A DNA stretch of 64,000 bases. Source: Penicillus capitatus (taxonomy: Eukaryota; Chlorophyta). The notes under the pieces are model-generated. The model had not been told where the DNA came from, searched no databases, and saw only the letters and a list, made by a program, of their open reading frames with translations. The stretch spans positions 2,294,001-2,358,000 of the forward strand of contig OZ287694.1 of the NCBI GenBank assembly GCA_965649825.1, written 5' to 3'. Made by a program: the position numbers and the translations under genes. The first letter of the stretch is position 1. Every line of letters begins with the position of its first letter. Shown here piece by piece: positions 22,832 through 34,099 of the stretch.

Positions 22832-24514
22832 CTAGTCGAGGTGTCTGTGATCGGCATCTCTCTGCGTTGTCGTCCGGAAGGGTTGCAGACGGGAGGCCAA
22901 GGGGAGAGGGACACTTGCTTCGATCCATGTCCCCTCTGCCATGTGCTCTGCGTGCCGCACAACACCGTGCGTGTACATGCGTTGCACCAGATCGCCGTGT
23001 CGGTACGGAATCTCCACTGAGACGGGCACCATCGACTCTTCGAGGCATCGCTCAATGGCCAGCAGCAGCAGCTCCAATCCGTCTCCCGTCTTCGCCGAGA
23101 TGCAGACGGCGCGATCGCCGCCTTCCTCCATAACGACGCGCCGTTCTTCGGGCGACACCACGTCTGCCTTGTTCCATACGGTCAGGATCGGCACATCCGA
23201 CAGGCCAATGGACTTCATGACATCCTCGACGGCCTTCTGCTGTTTGGCTCGATGGATGTTGCTCATGTCGATGACGTGAAGCAGCAGGGTCGCGTCTAGA
23301 AGCTCCTCCAGTGTGGCGCCAAAGGCCGCCACGAACTGCGGCGGGAGTTTCTGTATCAGTCCAACGGTGTCCGACAGCAACGCCGTCTTTCCGCCCGGAA
23401 GCTTCAGTCTTCGCGTGGTGGGGTCCAACGTGGCAAAGAACTTGTCCTCCACCAGCACATCTGCGTCCGTCATGTTGTTCAGCAGTGTCGACTTGCCAGC
23501 GTTGGTGTAGCCCATGAGGGCCACCACCGGAAAATCGTGCTCCGCTCTTCGATGGCGTTGCAGCCGCCGATGGAGCTTTACCTAAAAGTGTGACCCCCGT
23601 GAGACACAGAGTGCGAGAAACGGTCGGTCACTTCGTCGAGCTCGCGTTGAACGGAACGGATGCGCTGACGCAGGAGACGCTTGTCCACTTCGATCTGCTT
23701 CTCGCCCATGCCTTTGACGGCCTGGTCGCCGCCACTCCCGCCCACCTGGCGCTCCAGATGCGTCCACATTCGTGTCAGTCGCGGCAGCTGATACTTATAC
23801 TGCGCCAGCTCGACCTAGTCTTTCTCACACATGCATCTCACTCTTGTGTCACACATCCGAACCTGCAGTTGTCCTTCGCGACTCAGAGCACGTTGCGAGA
23901 AGATGTCCAGAATCAACGCCGTCCGATCGCAGATTCTCACTCCTTCGCTAAGAACGTCGCTCTTTTGGAGCAGTCTCCAAGGCAAAGGGACACACAAACC
24001 CGAGGCTTTTTTCGATGTTCGTGAGCTGAACGGGCGAGAGCTCTTCGTCGAAGATCACCGTACTTGCCTTCTGCTTTGCTACACTTTCGCCGATCTCCTT
24101 CAGCTTCCCCGATCCGATGTACGTCGCCGGGCTCGGCTTGTCAACGTACTGATAGAACTGCTCGACCACCACGAGTCCTGCCGTCTCGGCCAGCCCGTGC
24201 AACTCTTCCAGAGACTCGTGCAACGTGTAGTCCTCGTCATCAGCGAAAGACGACGGTCTCTTTCGGGCCACCCCAACGAGGACGACGCGTTCCGGCTCGA
24301 CGCCCTCCACCGCCGTCTCGTCGAACGCAACCTCCGGGGGCGACGTCGACGTCGCTTCCATCGCCTCCTTCAGCTGAGCAACGTCACGGTGCCACGTCGA
24401 CGCACTCAAGCGGCACGGCGATCGCGATGTCCCACGACGGACGCATCGTCTCGGTGCAAATGCGCCGGTCGACGGCGCGGCTTTCGATGAAATCGCTGCA
24501 GGTGTCGATAACAT
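22832..24514 (-). CDS. HflX-family GTPase (GTPBP6-like), probably organellar
   Basis: Ribosome-associated GTPase that splits stalled ribosomes. The ATG at 24514 opens a Ser/Arg/Ala-rich leader (e.g. [20 protein letters not shown]) that looks like an organelle transit peptide. The HflX N-domain follows with [19 protein letters not shown] and [20 protein letters not shown], then, after introns, [17 protein letters not shown], the [20 protein letters not shown] linker, and a helical arm. The G domain has G1 [10 protein letters not shown]3 [11 protein letters not shown]4 NKAD and a SAK G5. All nucleotide-binding motifs are intact. At least three short introns are needed (about 23530-23590, 23770-23820 and 23960-24000). 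Predicted about 480 residues. It is followed closely by the carboxypeptidase and preceded by the Alfin-like gene on the same strand. Confidence 0.9.
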
Positions 24515-24526
24515 CACGTGGTCTTT

Positions 24527-25759
24527 TCAACGCGAACGCTCTTGTTTCTTGCATACCGTACACTTCCATTTTGACACATCTTGTGCGTTCTCTTCATCCA
24601 TCTGCACAAACAACGACTCTTTAATGCCCCTCGAGGGATCCGGCATTACCCCGGCACAGCTCCCACAGTACCAGACGTCGCAGAAATCGCATGCAATCCA
24701 AAACTCCCCGTGAGCGTACATACGACCGCATCCAGGACACGGATCCCCCTCTCCATCTTCCCACCCTAAACATACCTGTCACATCAAACACCGCCCTACC
24801 CCTACCTACTCGCAGCCGTTTCGTCGACATCCACGTCGCCGTCGCCGTCGGTCATCGCCTCGCCGACGTCGCTCGTCCGGACTTCGTGAACGACTGCCCG
24901 TCGGGGTGGCGGATCGTCTGGATCGTCAGGATCGTCCAGGCCGCTCGGTTCCGAGATGCCGATCTAGCACGGATCAGATGTCACCATGAAAGGAGCGAAG
25001 AGCAGAGACTGAGGGCAGCACTTCAGATTCCTCTTCGGAGTTCGTTTCCAGATCTTCCGACACCGCGAGATTGCTGTCATCGCTGTTGTCCAAGGCTTGA
25101 TCCTGCAGCATCATCCGGGTGATCCAGATGATCGTTTACGTGGAAAGCTGACTTGGTGCTCCAGCACGGTACGCATGTCCTGCAGCGCCTCCTCTGCCAG
25201 GATCTCCCATTCCTCGGACTTGCGCACGCCTGAGACGATTTCGTAACAGGTCGGCAGTCGGTTGATCAACTGAAACATCTCCTCCCTCACACATCACACT
25301 TCTCACATTCTTCGCGCTGTCGCGCACAGCGATCTCGCTACCGTTCTTCTTTGCACATCCGCGCTCCGGAGAAAAACGCCAAAGACATGAGCCACGAATC
25401 CGAATAGATGGCAACGAGGGATAGCCATTCCTCCCGCTGCATCCGTCCCGTCAGGCGCAGGCGTGCATGATGCGGCGTACCGTCATTCCATCGCGTGCAA
25501 AATTGATGCCCATGACTGGCTCTGGGACATCGGATGGAACTTCTTCGGACGGCAACGTCACCTCCCACTTTCCGCTCGGATACCCGTAGAGACACACATT
25601 GGGCTGCGTCGGATCACACTTGGACAGAAGCATCTCCGCACTAACGCCGCCCTTCCCTTAGAGCGTTCGCAAGAGGAGAACGCACTCCGTCGTGATGGCA
25701 TGCAGAATGGCTCGACGTCGAGCCACGTGTTCGGCAAAGACGTTGTAGAGCGTGCGCAT
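24527..25759 (-). CDS. Alfin1-like PHD-finger protein
   Basis: Chromatin reader of the Alfin1-like (AL) family, which in plants binds H3K4me3. The Alfin domain is clear: [20 protein letters not shown], then after an intron [54 protein letters not shown] and GARM. A diverged linker with [10 protein letters not shown] (about 25240-25280) follows. The C-terminal PHD finger has [23 protein letters not shown] and WKCTVCKK, giving paired Cys ligands with a Cys/His pattern slightly off the C4HC3 norm. I set the start at ATG 25759; an upstream exon is possible. At least four introns. AL proteins are best known from green plants, so its presence bears on the host's identity. Function is inferred from the family. 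Confidence 0.75.
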
Positions 25760-25934
25760 GGCGGCGGCGGTGTTTGAGGGCGTCTGTTCAGTCTCGGCGT
25801 CAACGTCTGGAAAGCTCGCTTCTCTCCGCACGTCACGCGTCGCGGACGTCACATCATCTTTTCTGGTCATTAAGGTTACCCAGACCCGTCTCTTCAACTC
25901 CCAGGCATCCGCGCCGTGAACAACCTCGCGTGAA

Positions 25935-26929
25935 ATGTCACAAACTGCCACCGACGTTGCCGAATCGCGTGCAACGCTCCTCAATGAGCCGAAATTTTCC
26001 CTCGTCGAAATGGAAGAAGAAACGTCGGCGACGTCGCACCATGCACAACCGACTCAGTCGATGGGAGACCTCAGAGACGCGAGCGATGAAGAGGAGAACG
26101 ATTTCGTTGTCTACTCCGATGCCTCGCATCCCGCTCCTCCATTCCAGGCAGACATCGCCTCTTCCCTCCTCGAAGGTGCCAGTCCTTTCTCACTCTTGAT
26201 GTGACAGGCGGTGAGTGAGATGCAGGCTTCAGACGCGAGGAGAAGAGGGAGATGCTGCCAGAGAGGCACGAAATCCGACTCGATGCGATGTCGGACGACG
26301 AGGAGATCAAGAACGAGACGCTCCGAGTGATCCATGCATCCCAGCCACACGCAAACGGCCTGTCCCCGACGGGACAGGACGATCTAGCCGTGCATAGCTT
26401 CCAGGACGTGCCACTGCTGCAGAGTCCAACCGACGGGGCGTTCTTCGACGGACTGGTCTTCTGCGACACCGTCGACTCCCTCTACCGCCCAGTCGTGGTG
26501 ATCAACACCCATGCCATTCCGCACAAGCCTCTCAGAACGGCCGCCCTGAGACACCTGCGCGAAGCTCTGGAGCCGGTTGTCTCGACTGGGCCTTACGTAC
26601 TCATCTTCACGTCCTTCTCTTCATCAACACTGTCGACGCTGCCGATCTCCTGGATACTGGCAGCCTATCGAGAACTGAGCTACCCGTTCCGCAAAAACGT
26701 GCAGCATGTGATTCTGGTTCGACCCAATAAACTCCTCAAGGCTTTCGTGCGCATCATGAAAATGGTGGTCAAGAAGAAGGCGCATGCCAAGGTGAAGCAG
26801 ATCCTGTACCTGGGGGATATCGAGAATGTCACGAACGGGGAGGTGACGCTGGAGCATCTGAGTCCCAAGGTCATCCGTACGCTTGGCGCTGAGGAGCTCT
26901 CGTATTCAGACTTTAGCTTAAATACATAA
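25935..26929 (+). CDS. CRAL-TRIO-2/BCH domain protein (GDAP2/ARHGAP-like Sec14 fold)
   Basis: ATG 25935 opens an acidic Ser-rich region (e.g. MGDLRDASDEEENDFVVYSD). One intron from GTGCCAGTCC (26175) to GATGCAG (about 26225), containing GATGTGAC, joins LLEG to FRRE. The C-terminal ~170 residues form a BCH/CRAL-TRIO-2 fold: PVVVINTHAIPH, LREALEPVVSTGPYVLIFTS, ISWILAAYRELSYPFRKNVQ, HVILVRPNKLLKAFVRIMK and VKQILYLGDIE. Such domains bind lipids or small GTPases and their regulators; here no RhoGAP or macro domain is attached. About 315 residues, stopping at 26929. It is divergent from the Alfin-like gene with about 175 bases between, a likely shared promoter. Substrate and partner cannot be told. 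Confidence 0.75.
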
Positions 26930-27046
26930 CGAACGCAATAAGGCCAATACGGTGCACAGGCGGGTGGGCATCGAGCTGGCCGACCGCGAGATCCATTGAT
27001 GGGACGGACGGGTGTAACGATAGCATTAAGCTCTCAGACGACGACG

Positions 27047-28936
27047 ATGTGGCAGAGAGGGTGGTCGTACGCAACGCTCCGTCGACGAGCTTGGTGGCGA
27101 TGGGGCGCCGCGATGGCCACTGGCGGCGCATGGAGTGCCTGGTGTCTTCAGGCCGACGACCCGGTGAAGCGTTTTCGACTGTCCGTCGAGATTCCGCTGC
27201 GATTTGCTCGATGCGCTCGAACGGCGACGGCCATCGTCTACGGTACGGTCGGCGAGCTCGGGAGGCGGACGGGAGAAGGGATGGGCGTAGACTACCAGTC
27301 GTCGTTGTGGGGAGTGAAGGATGCCGAACGCAGACGTCACGTCATCTCGGAATGCAATCAGCGTGGGGCGGATCGTCTTCTCTCCCTCGCCTTTGCAAAC
27401 GGCGGTATCTACATCAAGCTGGGACAGCACATTGGCCAGCTGGTACCCTCACTCTTTCTCACTCTTCTGCATCACTGTGCCCCTGCAGTACCACCTCCTG
27501 CCTGAGGAGTACGTTCGTACGATGCAGGAGAATGTTCTGGACAAGTGTCCGCTGACGTCCTTTGCCGATGTGCGAAGTGTGATCCAGCAGGAGCTGGGTC
27601 GGCCGCTGGAGACGCTTTTCGGCAGTTTCGACCCCACACCCGTCCCCAGCGCCTCGTTGGCGCAGGTGCACGTGGCGACGGATCATCAGGGGAGAAAGCT
27701 GGCCGTCAAGGTGCAGCACCCTGGACTGATGGACTCGGCTGCGGCTGACATCGCCATCGTCCAATCCCTCGTCCACGTCATCAAATTCCTCTTTCCGGTC
27801 TGAAAGGACGTCGTGCTCGCTCACGAACAGAAGTGTGATGATCATTTAGAGCTATGACTACTCGTGGCTGGTGCGCGAGATCCGGATCAACCTGCCGAAG
27901 GAGGCAGATTTTCTGCTGGAGCTTCAGAACGCACAGGACTGTCTGAAGAATCTCAACTCGGCCGCTTCTCGCGTGAAAGGCAGGCAGGTCCCATCGCCCG
28001 CGTCTGACAGCTTCCATGCAGCTTCTGCAGGATAGAGTGACCGTTCCCGGCATGTATCCCGATCTGAGCACCACGCGCATCCTGACCATGGAGTACATCG
28101 AAGGCATACCCATCACCGACGTCCAGGAGCTCAAGCGATGGAATGTGGACCTGGCGCGTCTGGCGCGGCTGGTGTCTCTCACTTTCAACGAGATGATCTT
28201 TTTCTTCGGCAAGGTGCACTGCGATCCGCACGCCGCCAATCTGCTGGTACGGTTAGACAACGGCCGAGAGGAACTGGTGCTGCTCGATCACGGGCTCTAT
28301 CAGGAAATGACCCCGACGCTGCGGTACGAATACGCATCGCTGTGGCAGTCGCTGATCTTCGGCGACCAAGAAGGCATCCGGCGACGCAGCATCGGCATGA
28401 ACGCCGGCGACCTCTACCCCATCTTCGCCGCGATGCTCACGTACAAAGAGTGGGACGAAATCACGAGCAGAACGGTGGACCATCTTGATGTGACGTCCAA
28501 TACATTGAAGAGCGAGACAGCAACGGTCACACTGTGATTCTCAGGTGCGGTCGACGAAGACGGAGATGCGGAAGAGACAACGTCACGCAAAGGATTACGC
28601 CCGAGAGATATCGACCGTCCTGCTGAGGGTACCGCGCGAGATCATTCTGCTGCTGAAGACGAACGACTGCCTCAGAACCATCGACAAATGCCTCGAACAG
28701 GTCGATGCCCCCACCCGCACGGCACGGCATCCAGATTCTGACGACTGGCCGCGCAGGTCTCGAGCAGTTTGCTCATCACGGCACGGGAGTGCACCCGGGC
28801 GCTGGCAGAAAAGCGCCGTGCCGCTTTGCCCTCAGGCATCGGATGGATCAGGTACTACCTCGACGTGATGCACGTGGAGTTGCGTTTGATGGTGCTCTAC
28901 GCCATGACCATCTTCAAAAGATACTCAGCGATTTAA
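27047..28936 (+). CDS. ABC1/ADCK1-type atypical kinase (UbiB family)
   Basis: Mitochondrial or plastid atypical kinase/ATPase linked to quinone metabolism. The N-terminus is Trp/Arg-rich with a hydrophobic patch (WWRWGAAMATGGAWSAW), fitting a targeting/anchor sequence. The family's KxGQ motif is GIYIKLGQHIGQL. The Ala-rich loop reads PVPSASLAQVH, where typical members have AxAS. The lysine of motif II lies in LAVKVQHPG, and the catalytic region is CDPHAANLLVR and LVLLDHGLYQ. Introns are short; the last, about 28700-28758, joins CLEQ to VSSSLLITARE, and the C-terminal helix VELRLMVLYAMTIFKRY ends at 28936. Another in-frame ATG lies at 26999. All core residues are present. Identity as ADCK1 rather than another ADCK is by overall resemblance. 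Confidence 0.82.
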
Positions 28937-28997
28937 ACACGCGACCGCAAGCTCGGTGGTCCTCCTTAAGAAAAAGACGTCCATTCGCTGTCCGCGA

Positions 28998-30359
28998 TCA
29001 CCGTATCGAGTGCCCGGTCGTGGCGTGGCATCGCGTCCACCACCAGGAGACAAAGCGATCGTGGTCGATGCTGCCACACGTTTCGGGATCCAGCAGGTGC
29101 CGCACGTCCTGCGTCTGCTGCCTACTGAGGCGACAGTCGAGGCAACGCAGCACATCTGTCGGACAGAAAGCATCCGTGGCGACGCATGCCGTGAGAGACG
29201 GACCTTCGAGATGGGACGTCGCGAACGTGCCGTCGCTCCCGAGATCGAAATGCCGCAGCAGTTGCTGCACCCGAGAACGCGTCTCCTTCGCCAAGCACGT
29301 CGTCGACGTCGGCACGAGACTCGTTTTCTTGCGCGCCGCCCGCCTATATCACCCACAACGACGCTCCCCTACCCCGCCGACCGTCGCGCACTTGGGTTTG
29401 CGACCGAGGCACGACTTGAGCCGCGCATACTGCTCCTCCTGTTCGCCCTGCTTCACCTTTAGCTTCCCAATCAGCTCCAACTCCATACGCATCTACCACA
29501 GCCGACCGTTCTCTGGACGGACCCGCTTCGCACGAGCTCACCAGATTCGCCAGCTCCTGTTCTTTCTCCGCGCGTGCTCGGCGCTCTTCGCCGAGTCGCT
29601 TGTTATAGTCTTCTTGCGCCTGAACACCACCTGAGCATTCGACGGTCATCGACTCGGCGGCCGCGCTCCAGGCGTCGTACTTTATTCAGCTTCGTCGACT
29701 GACGCTGCTGCAGCTTCCTCTTGATGCACGACTCCACGTGCTTCACACTGTCTTTGCGTTCCTGCGCCTTGCGCAGCTCGGAGGACTTGTCTTGCACGAA
29801 GAGGCGGCGGTTCTCCGTCTTCTCCCGCTTCGCATCCCTCGCGGCTTGCGCCTTCTCCTCGTAAATCTGCGCCTGCTTCTGTTTACGCACGTGTTCGCTG
29901 TCGCGTCGGGACTGCGAATTTGTCTCCCTGTTGCACAGGCGTGCGTCGTGGGGCGATCTCGTCGGGCGTCTGTGCGACCTGCGATGCGCCACTTGTCGTT
30001 TTTCGATGTCTCGGCGCACGGCCTTCTCGAAAGCACGTCGCTCTTTCTCTTCCTTCATCTGCATGGTCCGTTCGATGCGCGCCTCGGTCGTGTGCATTTC
30101 TTTCCGAACGCGTTCCTCCTCTTTCAGCAACGCCCGAACGCGGTTCCGCAGACGCATGGTATCGTCTTCGAGCTGCTCCCCAGGCCATGAGACGAAACGC
30201 CTTCCGAGGATCGATCCGTACCTGTTTCTTGCTGCGCCTCTCTTCCAGAATCGTGGCGTGTTCCGAAGAAAGGGGCGAAATCGAGAGCTGCGTGGAATAG
30301 GCATCGACGAAAGACTCGGCATCGCTGTAGACATCTGTCGGCGTCATGTCCTTCTCCAT
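28998..30359 (-). CDS. Long coiled-coil protein with EF-hand-like C-terminus
   Basis: ATG 30359 opens MEKDMTPTDVYSDAESFVDA. After an intron of about 45 nt (GTACGGATCG, near 30220) comes a long charged coiled coil rich in Glu, Arg and Lys (QLEDDTMRLRNRVRALLKEE to about 29700). Further introns near 29640, 29510 and 29350 join EDYNKRLGEERRARAEKEQE to MRMELELIGKLKVKQGEQEE and then PKRAARKKTSLVP. The last exon has two weak EF-hand loops, DLGSDGTFATSH and DPETCGSIDHDR, with the first lacking the terminal Glu, and ends FVSWWW. About 390 residues. Calcium binding is therefore doubtful. I do not recognise the family; long coiled coils plus EF-hands would suit a cytoskeletal or ciliary role, but that is inference. 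Its 3' end lies about 60 bases from the ABC1 kinase end. Confidence 0.6.
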
Positions 30360-30675
30360 CCTGCGATCGATCGCGTCGGCGAAACACAGTCAATGTATCA
30401 ACAATCGGCAAATCGCATGAGCATGATGGACGACGTCACGTATCTCGTTGACGACACCTATGGAGTGTCTGTGATGCGCAGACGCCATGCGCGAGAACGT
30501 CCATGGCGGCCACCCTCTCTTCTCGGCCGTCTGCGCCAAGGCGGCGCGCGATGCCGTCCGTCGATGCGCTTCTAAGCCGTCCAACGATGGAAGCGGATTT
30601 GAGAGGCGCGTCCAAGTTCAGCGTCTGTGTCATGGTCGTGGAGGACACGCGATGGGTATCAGAATTGGCAGCGTT
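30360..30675. other. Intergenic, no gene seen
   Basis: About 315 bases upstream of the coiled-coil gene. Small overlapping frames on both strands only. Confidence 0.4.
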
Positions 30676-31324
30676 TTAACCTTTGGCGTTTTTTGATAGA
30701 GCGTCCAACAACGCACGACGGCGTCGTTTCACGTGGTCGCAAGAATGTACTCCTTGACGAAGTTTTCTCATTTCGACGCCTTTGCTCTTTTCCAAGTCAA
30801 AGCCGATGTGTTCCAGTTCCGGTACATTACTCGATGATGACCAGATCGGATAGAAGGCATCAAACACGAAGGCTCTCGGAAATTCTTGCGGGAAACTGGC
30901 CGCCGCCGCCGCCGCTTGCTCCGACAGTGGGTCGCGTGCTGGTCCGCACTTTTTTCCGCGCAGTAAAGTTCCTCTCTTTGGAGTTCGGATCGCGAAGGAA
31001 GCTGTGTGGCGCACCACGTTCCAGATCGTAGGAAGGGATGAGGCAACGGGTCTCCGTGTCATCCATCGTCGACGCGCCGAAGAACTGCTTGAGCCTGGCT
31101 TCGAGGCCATCAACTGGATATTCTGGATGGAAGAAGTGCCAAAGGCGGCGGAATATGTTTCCGCGGGAGAAACACTCGAGATCAATACGCGAGGAACACG
31201 ACAGACCTCCATGCTTCCAGGACGCAGATGGCCGTATGTCGCGACAACCTTGGGCTCGTTGCAGCAGGTTTCGGTCTTCTCCAGTCTTCGACGAGGTATT
31301 AAATACTGGGAGAACGAATGACAC
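30676..31324 (-). pseudogene. Patatin-like phospholipase, middle fragment
   Basis: The reading gives HFFHPEYPVDGLEARLKQFF, GASTMDDTETRCLIPSYDLE and RGAPHSFLRDPNSKERN, the segment after the nucleophile elbow in patatin-like lipases. It then runs after an apparent splice into AAAAAASFPQEFP (the SAAPTYF position) and VFDAFYP, where the catalytic DGG would be. I find no GGGxRG oxyanion motif or GxSxG nucleophile upstream within 700 bases, and the catalytic Asp motif is changed to DAF. The stop is at 30676. I read it as a gene fragment or decayed copy. The other possibility is that upstream exons lie further away, but the next patatin piece upstream (32054-32503) is a C-terminus. Confidence 0.6.
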
Positions 31325-32053
31325 ACATGCTCGGCATATCTAAAAGCCTTTCCTTGGAGCGCGTTCGACTTCTTTATGACACCAATACTGACAATTCAAG
31401 CGCGAGTGCACAAAATGCGGCTTCTCCGCGATGTCAGCCGACTATATCAGGCGAACGTGTTGCCTTTTGCGAATGTTTTTTTGCATCTCTTGTTCAGTGG
31501 GACCTGACTGAGTCTGAGAATGTCGTAGCCTGCGTGGTGTCTTTCGTGTAAGTGACAGTCGAACGCATCGATCTTATTTGGCTTCTGCCAGAACTGAGTT
31601 TGTCGATTTCACTGGAGGTCGTCGACCAGCAAACCACGCATATGAAGTCTCCTGATTCGAGGATGGCATTACTTGCCATCGAGGCAGAGATAAATGTGTT
31701 TATCTTTCAGCCTCATTATTGCCAGCTATGTAAGGGAATGATTAGGTTGAACACGGGCAATGAAGTCTATGAAGACTGCACTGCGTTATTCGACAAGTCG
31801 CGTCGAGTCAATTCTGCACAAGCGCCACGATTGGCGACGAACGCTCATTAGTTGGAAAATTGATAACAATGGACGTCCGTCTGCGTCATACCGATGCCAA
31901 ATTCGACCCTGAATGATCGGCACGACGAACCAAGAAAGCAACAGGGGCGCGTCCAAGGCTGTAGACTCAAAAAATCGATTCAGGCAAACCAGAGAGACAA
32001 AAAGGGTATAAACAAAGAGAGCTCGGAGGCAGGGAACAGTCAAGAAAGATTTC
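31325..32053. other. Gap between the two patatin pieces, nothing identified
   Basis: About 730 bases without a recognisable gene, splice pattern or repeat. Confidence 0.4.
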
Positions 32054-32503
32054 CTACGATTTGGGCGCGAAGACATAATCACTGACGAATCTCTTTATCT
32101 CAGATCGATTCTTTTGGGCCAATTCGCGTCCAATGTCTTCAAGAGCTTTGCCATTGTTAGGATTATTCCATTGGGACAGAATTTGACCAGTTTTCGTGTT
32201 TCCTGGTGCGAATGTCTGGATGCGAACGTACTGCCCGAACGGCAGACCGATGTTTCCGTATAGCCAGTAATCCATAGCGGCCTGAATGTACTCGCTCCCT
32301 CCATTGCCGTACGCATCGAGGAGTCGCCTAGACTGCATCCACCATATCATGCCCGGATTATAATTCAGCTCGTTCGTCAGATCCACGACTCCGCACCCGA
32401 CAGAAAAGACACCGACATTACGAATGTCGCCAGGAGAGTTTTCCCCTGACGGGTGTACTCGAACGGTTCTGGCCCCGCGGACCGGACACGCTGTCCGCTT
32501 CAT
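32054..32503 (-). pseudogene. Patatin-like phospholipase, C-terminal fragment
   Basis: Reads NVGVFSVGCGVVDLTNELNY and MIWWMQSRRLLDAYGN, then YVRIQTFAPGNTKTG, then NNGKALEDIGRELAQKNRSE, and stops at 32054. This is the C-terminal region of patatin-like lipases (the SLGTG strand and the helices after it). An acceptor-like ...GGGGCCAG just before AACCGTT suggests an intron upstream, containing GATGTGAC in the opposite orientation (about 32503). The N-terminal catalytic half is not found between here and the scaffold gap at 33313. It may lie beyond the gap or be lost. Whether this end is expressed is unknown. Confidence 0.6.
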
Positions 32504-32509
32504 GATGTG

Positions 32510-33312
32510 ACGGCGGTCCGCGGGCGCCAGGGGTATTTAGTCAACGTGTACGCCTCACCTGTAGCATTTGCTTGTGCTCAGGTCCTGTTCCTCTGTCTCG
32601 CCGACGCGCCTTCGCGTGCCGCGTCGACCCTTGTCCGACGCATCCCCGTCAGACTGGTGGACCTCCGGGGCAGGTGGCGCCCTCAATGCCACCCGAGGAA
32701 GGACGAGGCAAGACCGTCAGTGGATGCCCGACCGAGATGCTCCGACCCCGTCGAAGCGACCTGTGGAAGACGCTGCTGAAGACCGCAGCAGGGAAGACGA
32801 CGCCGTCCACGAAACCGGCCGACGAAGACCGACGAAGCACCGCGACCGTCTAGTGTAGACGGGCGGACAGCGCATGCGGAAGAGGTCATGAGGTCAGGGT
32901 GGATGGCGATGTGCGGCATGAGCACCTCTGTCAGCCGCGGCGGCGTCGCTGTTTAACGATGCAGCGGAGGACGACTGCCGTCGGTGGGTGTCTCATCGCA
33001 AGCCGCGCTCGTGAGGACATCCCCCTGTAGACCAAGTCTGTAGTCTGTGCGTTGCCGCTCGCGTGTGCAGTGTTTTCCTCGCGTCCGTGTGTGGTCATTT
33101 CATTTGTTGTCACGCGTGTTTTCGCCCTCCGACCAGCGCTTGCAGCTGCGGGCTGTAGCCGAGCTGCTATGCCCTGAATAATGATGTGACAGGGGCAGCG
33201 ATGCGCGGCGGAGCGGTCTTGTCACGTTCTTGATTTTTGTGCGTTTGTGCATTCTATGCGTCGTTCTTTCTAAGTGTCTGTGGTGACGCGACGTTTCTTT
33301 CCGCGTCTTGGG
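32510..33312. other. GC-rich stretch up to the scaffold gap, no gene identified
   Basis: Open frames on both strands are typical of GC-rich DNA and show no family resemblance. GATGTGAC occurs near 33183. Confidence 0.35.
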
Positions 33313-33412
33313 NNNNNNNNNNNNNNNNNNNNNNNNNNNNNNNNNNNNNNNNNNNNNNNNNNNNNNNNNNNNNNNNNNNNNNNNNNNNNNNNNNNNNNNN
33401 NNNNNNNNNNNN
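33313..33412. other. Assembly gap of exactly 100 N
   Basis: A run of 100 N, the conventional placeholder for a scaffold gap of unknown size. Sequence character changes sharply across it. Confidence 0.99.
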
Positions 33413-33622
33413 ACTCGGATCCTGGAATGTCGTTTTGTCCATGCGTTTGCACCATCCACACCAGTCGGTATAGACGTCTATGAAGACCTTTTTCTGATGT
33501 GTTTTGTTGAGTTCAACTGCCTCCTGCCAGGTCAACCATTTGATCTCACCGCCGTTAGGTGAAGTGCTGCTCATAAGCGACAGAGACGATATGAGAGTTA
33601 TGGCGATGAGTAATTTGTTCAT
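33413..33622 (-). CDS. Secreted thioredoxin-fold protein, bacterial, cut by the gap
   Basis: ATG 33622 opens a signal peptide (MNKLLIAITLISSLSLMSS). It is followed by IKWLTWQEAVELNKTHQKKV and FIDVYTDWCGWCKRMDKTTF, a thioredoxin_7-type domain with a CGWC redox pair. The frame runs into the N gap, so the C-terminus is missing. Small exported thioredoxin-like proteins of this kind are common in Bacteroidetes. No introns; bacterial in style. It is divergent from ubiX with 39 bases between. Confidence 0.8.
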
Positions 33623-33661
33623 TTCTAATACTTTAGGACTTAGTATCACAACTACTAAACT

Positions 33662-34099
33662 ATGAAAAAAATTGTGCTGGGAATTGGCGGTTCGAGCGGC
33701 TCAATCTATGCCCGGTTGCTTCTTGAGCGCCTCGTCACGATACCTGATCAGGTCGCAGAATGCGCCATTGTCATGAGTCCCAATGCACATATCAACTGGT
33801 CATTAGAACAGGGAGATGTTCATGTCAGTTCGTACGGCTATAAAGTTTATGAAAAGGATAACTTCTTCGCACCATTCGCCTCTGGCTCCGCCAAATATGA
33901 CTCAATGGTGATATGTCCGTGCAGCATGGGTGTCCTCGGCCGAATCGCGGCAGGAGTGTCAAATGACCTCATGACCCGCGCGGCCGATGTGATGTTGAAA
34001 GAACGAAGGCAACTCATTCTCGTCCCCCGCGAAACGCCATATAATTTGATTCATATCGACAACATGCGCACTGTTACAATGGCCGGGGGAATCATCTGA
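33662..34099 (+). pseudogene. ubiX: Flavin prenyltransferase UbiX, 3' truncated at a chimeric join
   Basis: Makes prenyl-FMN, the cofactor of UbiD decarboxylases. ATG 33662 opens MKKIVLGIGGSSGSIYARLL, with the flavin-binding GxxGS. Further on are MVICPCSMGVLGRIAAGVSN (CPCSM), LILVPRETPYNLIHIDNM and MRTVTMAGGII. In normal UbiX the last motif continues GGIICPA and about 45 more residues. Here the codon that should be Cys reads TGA and the following bases belong to an unrelated gene. The truncation therefore coincides with a junction at about 34097, not a simple mutation. It is clearly bacterial and has no introns. Base composition of this part is more balanced than the AT-rich sequence that follows. 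Confidence 0.85.

Noticed and set aside
27047-28936. UbiX and ABC1/UbiB both in the window as a ubiquinone gene cluster
   Set aside because: The ABC1 kinase is a spliced eukaryotic gene and UbiX is in the bacterial block beyond a gap; they come from different genomes.
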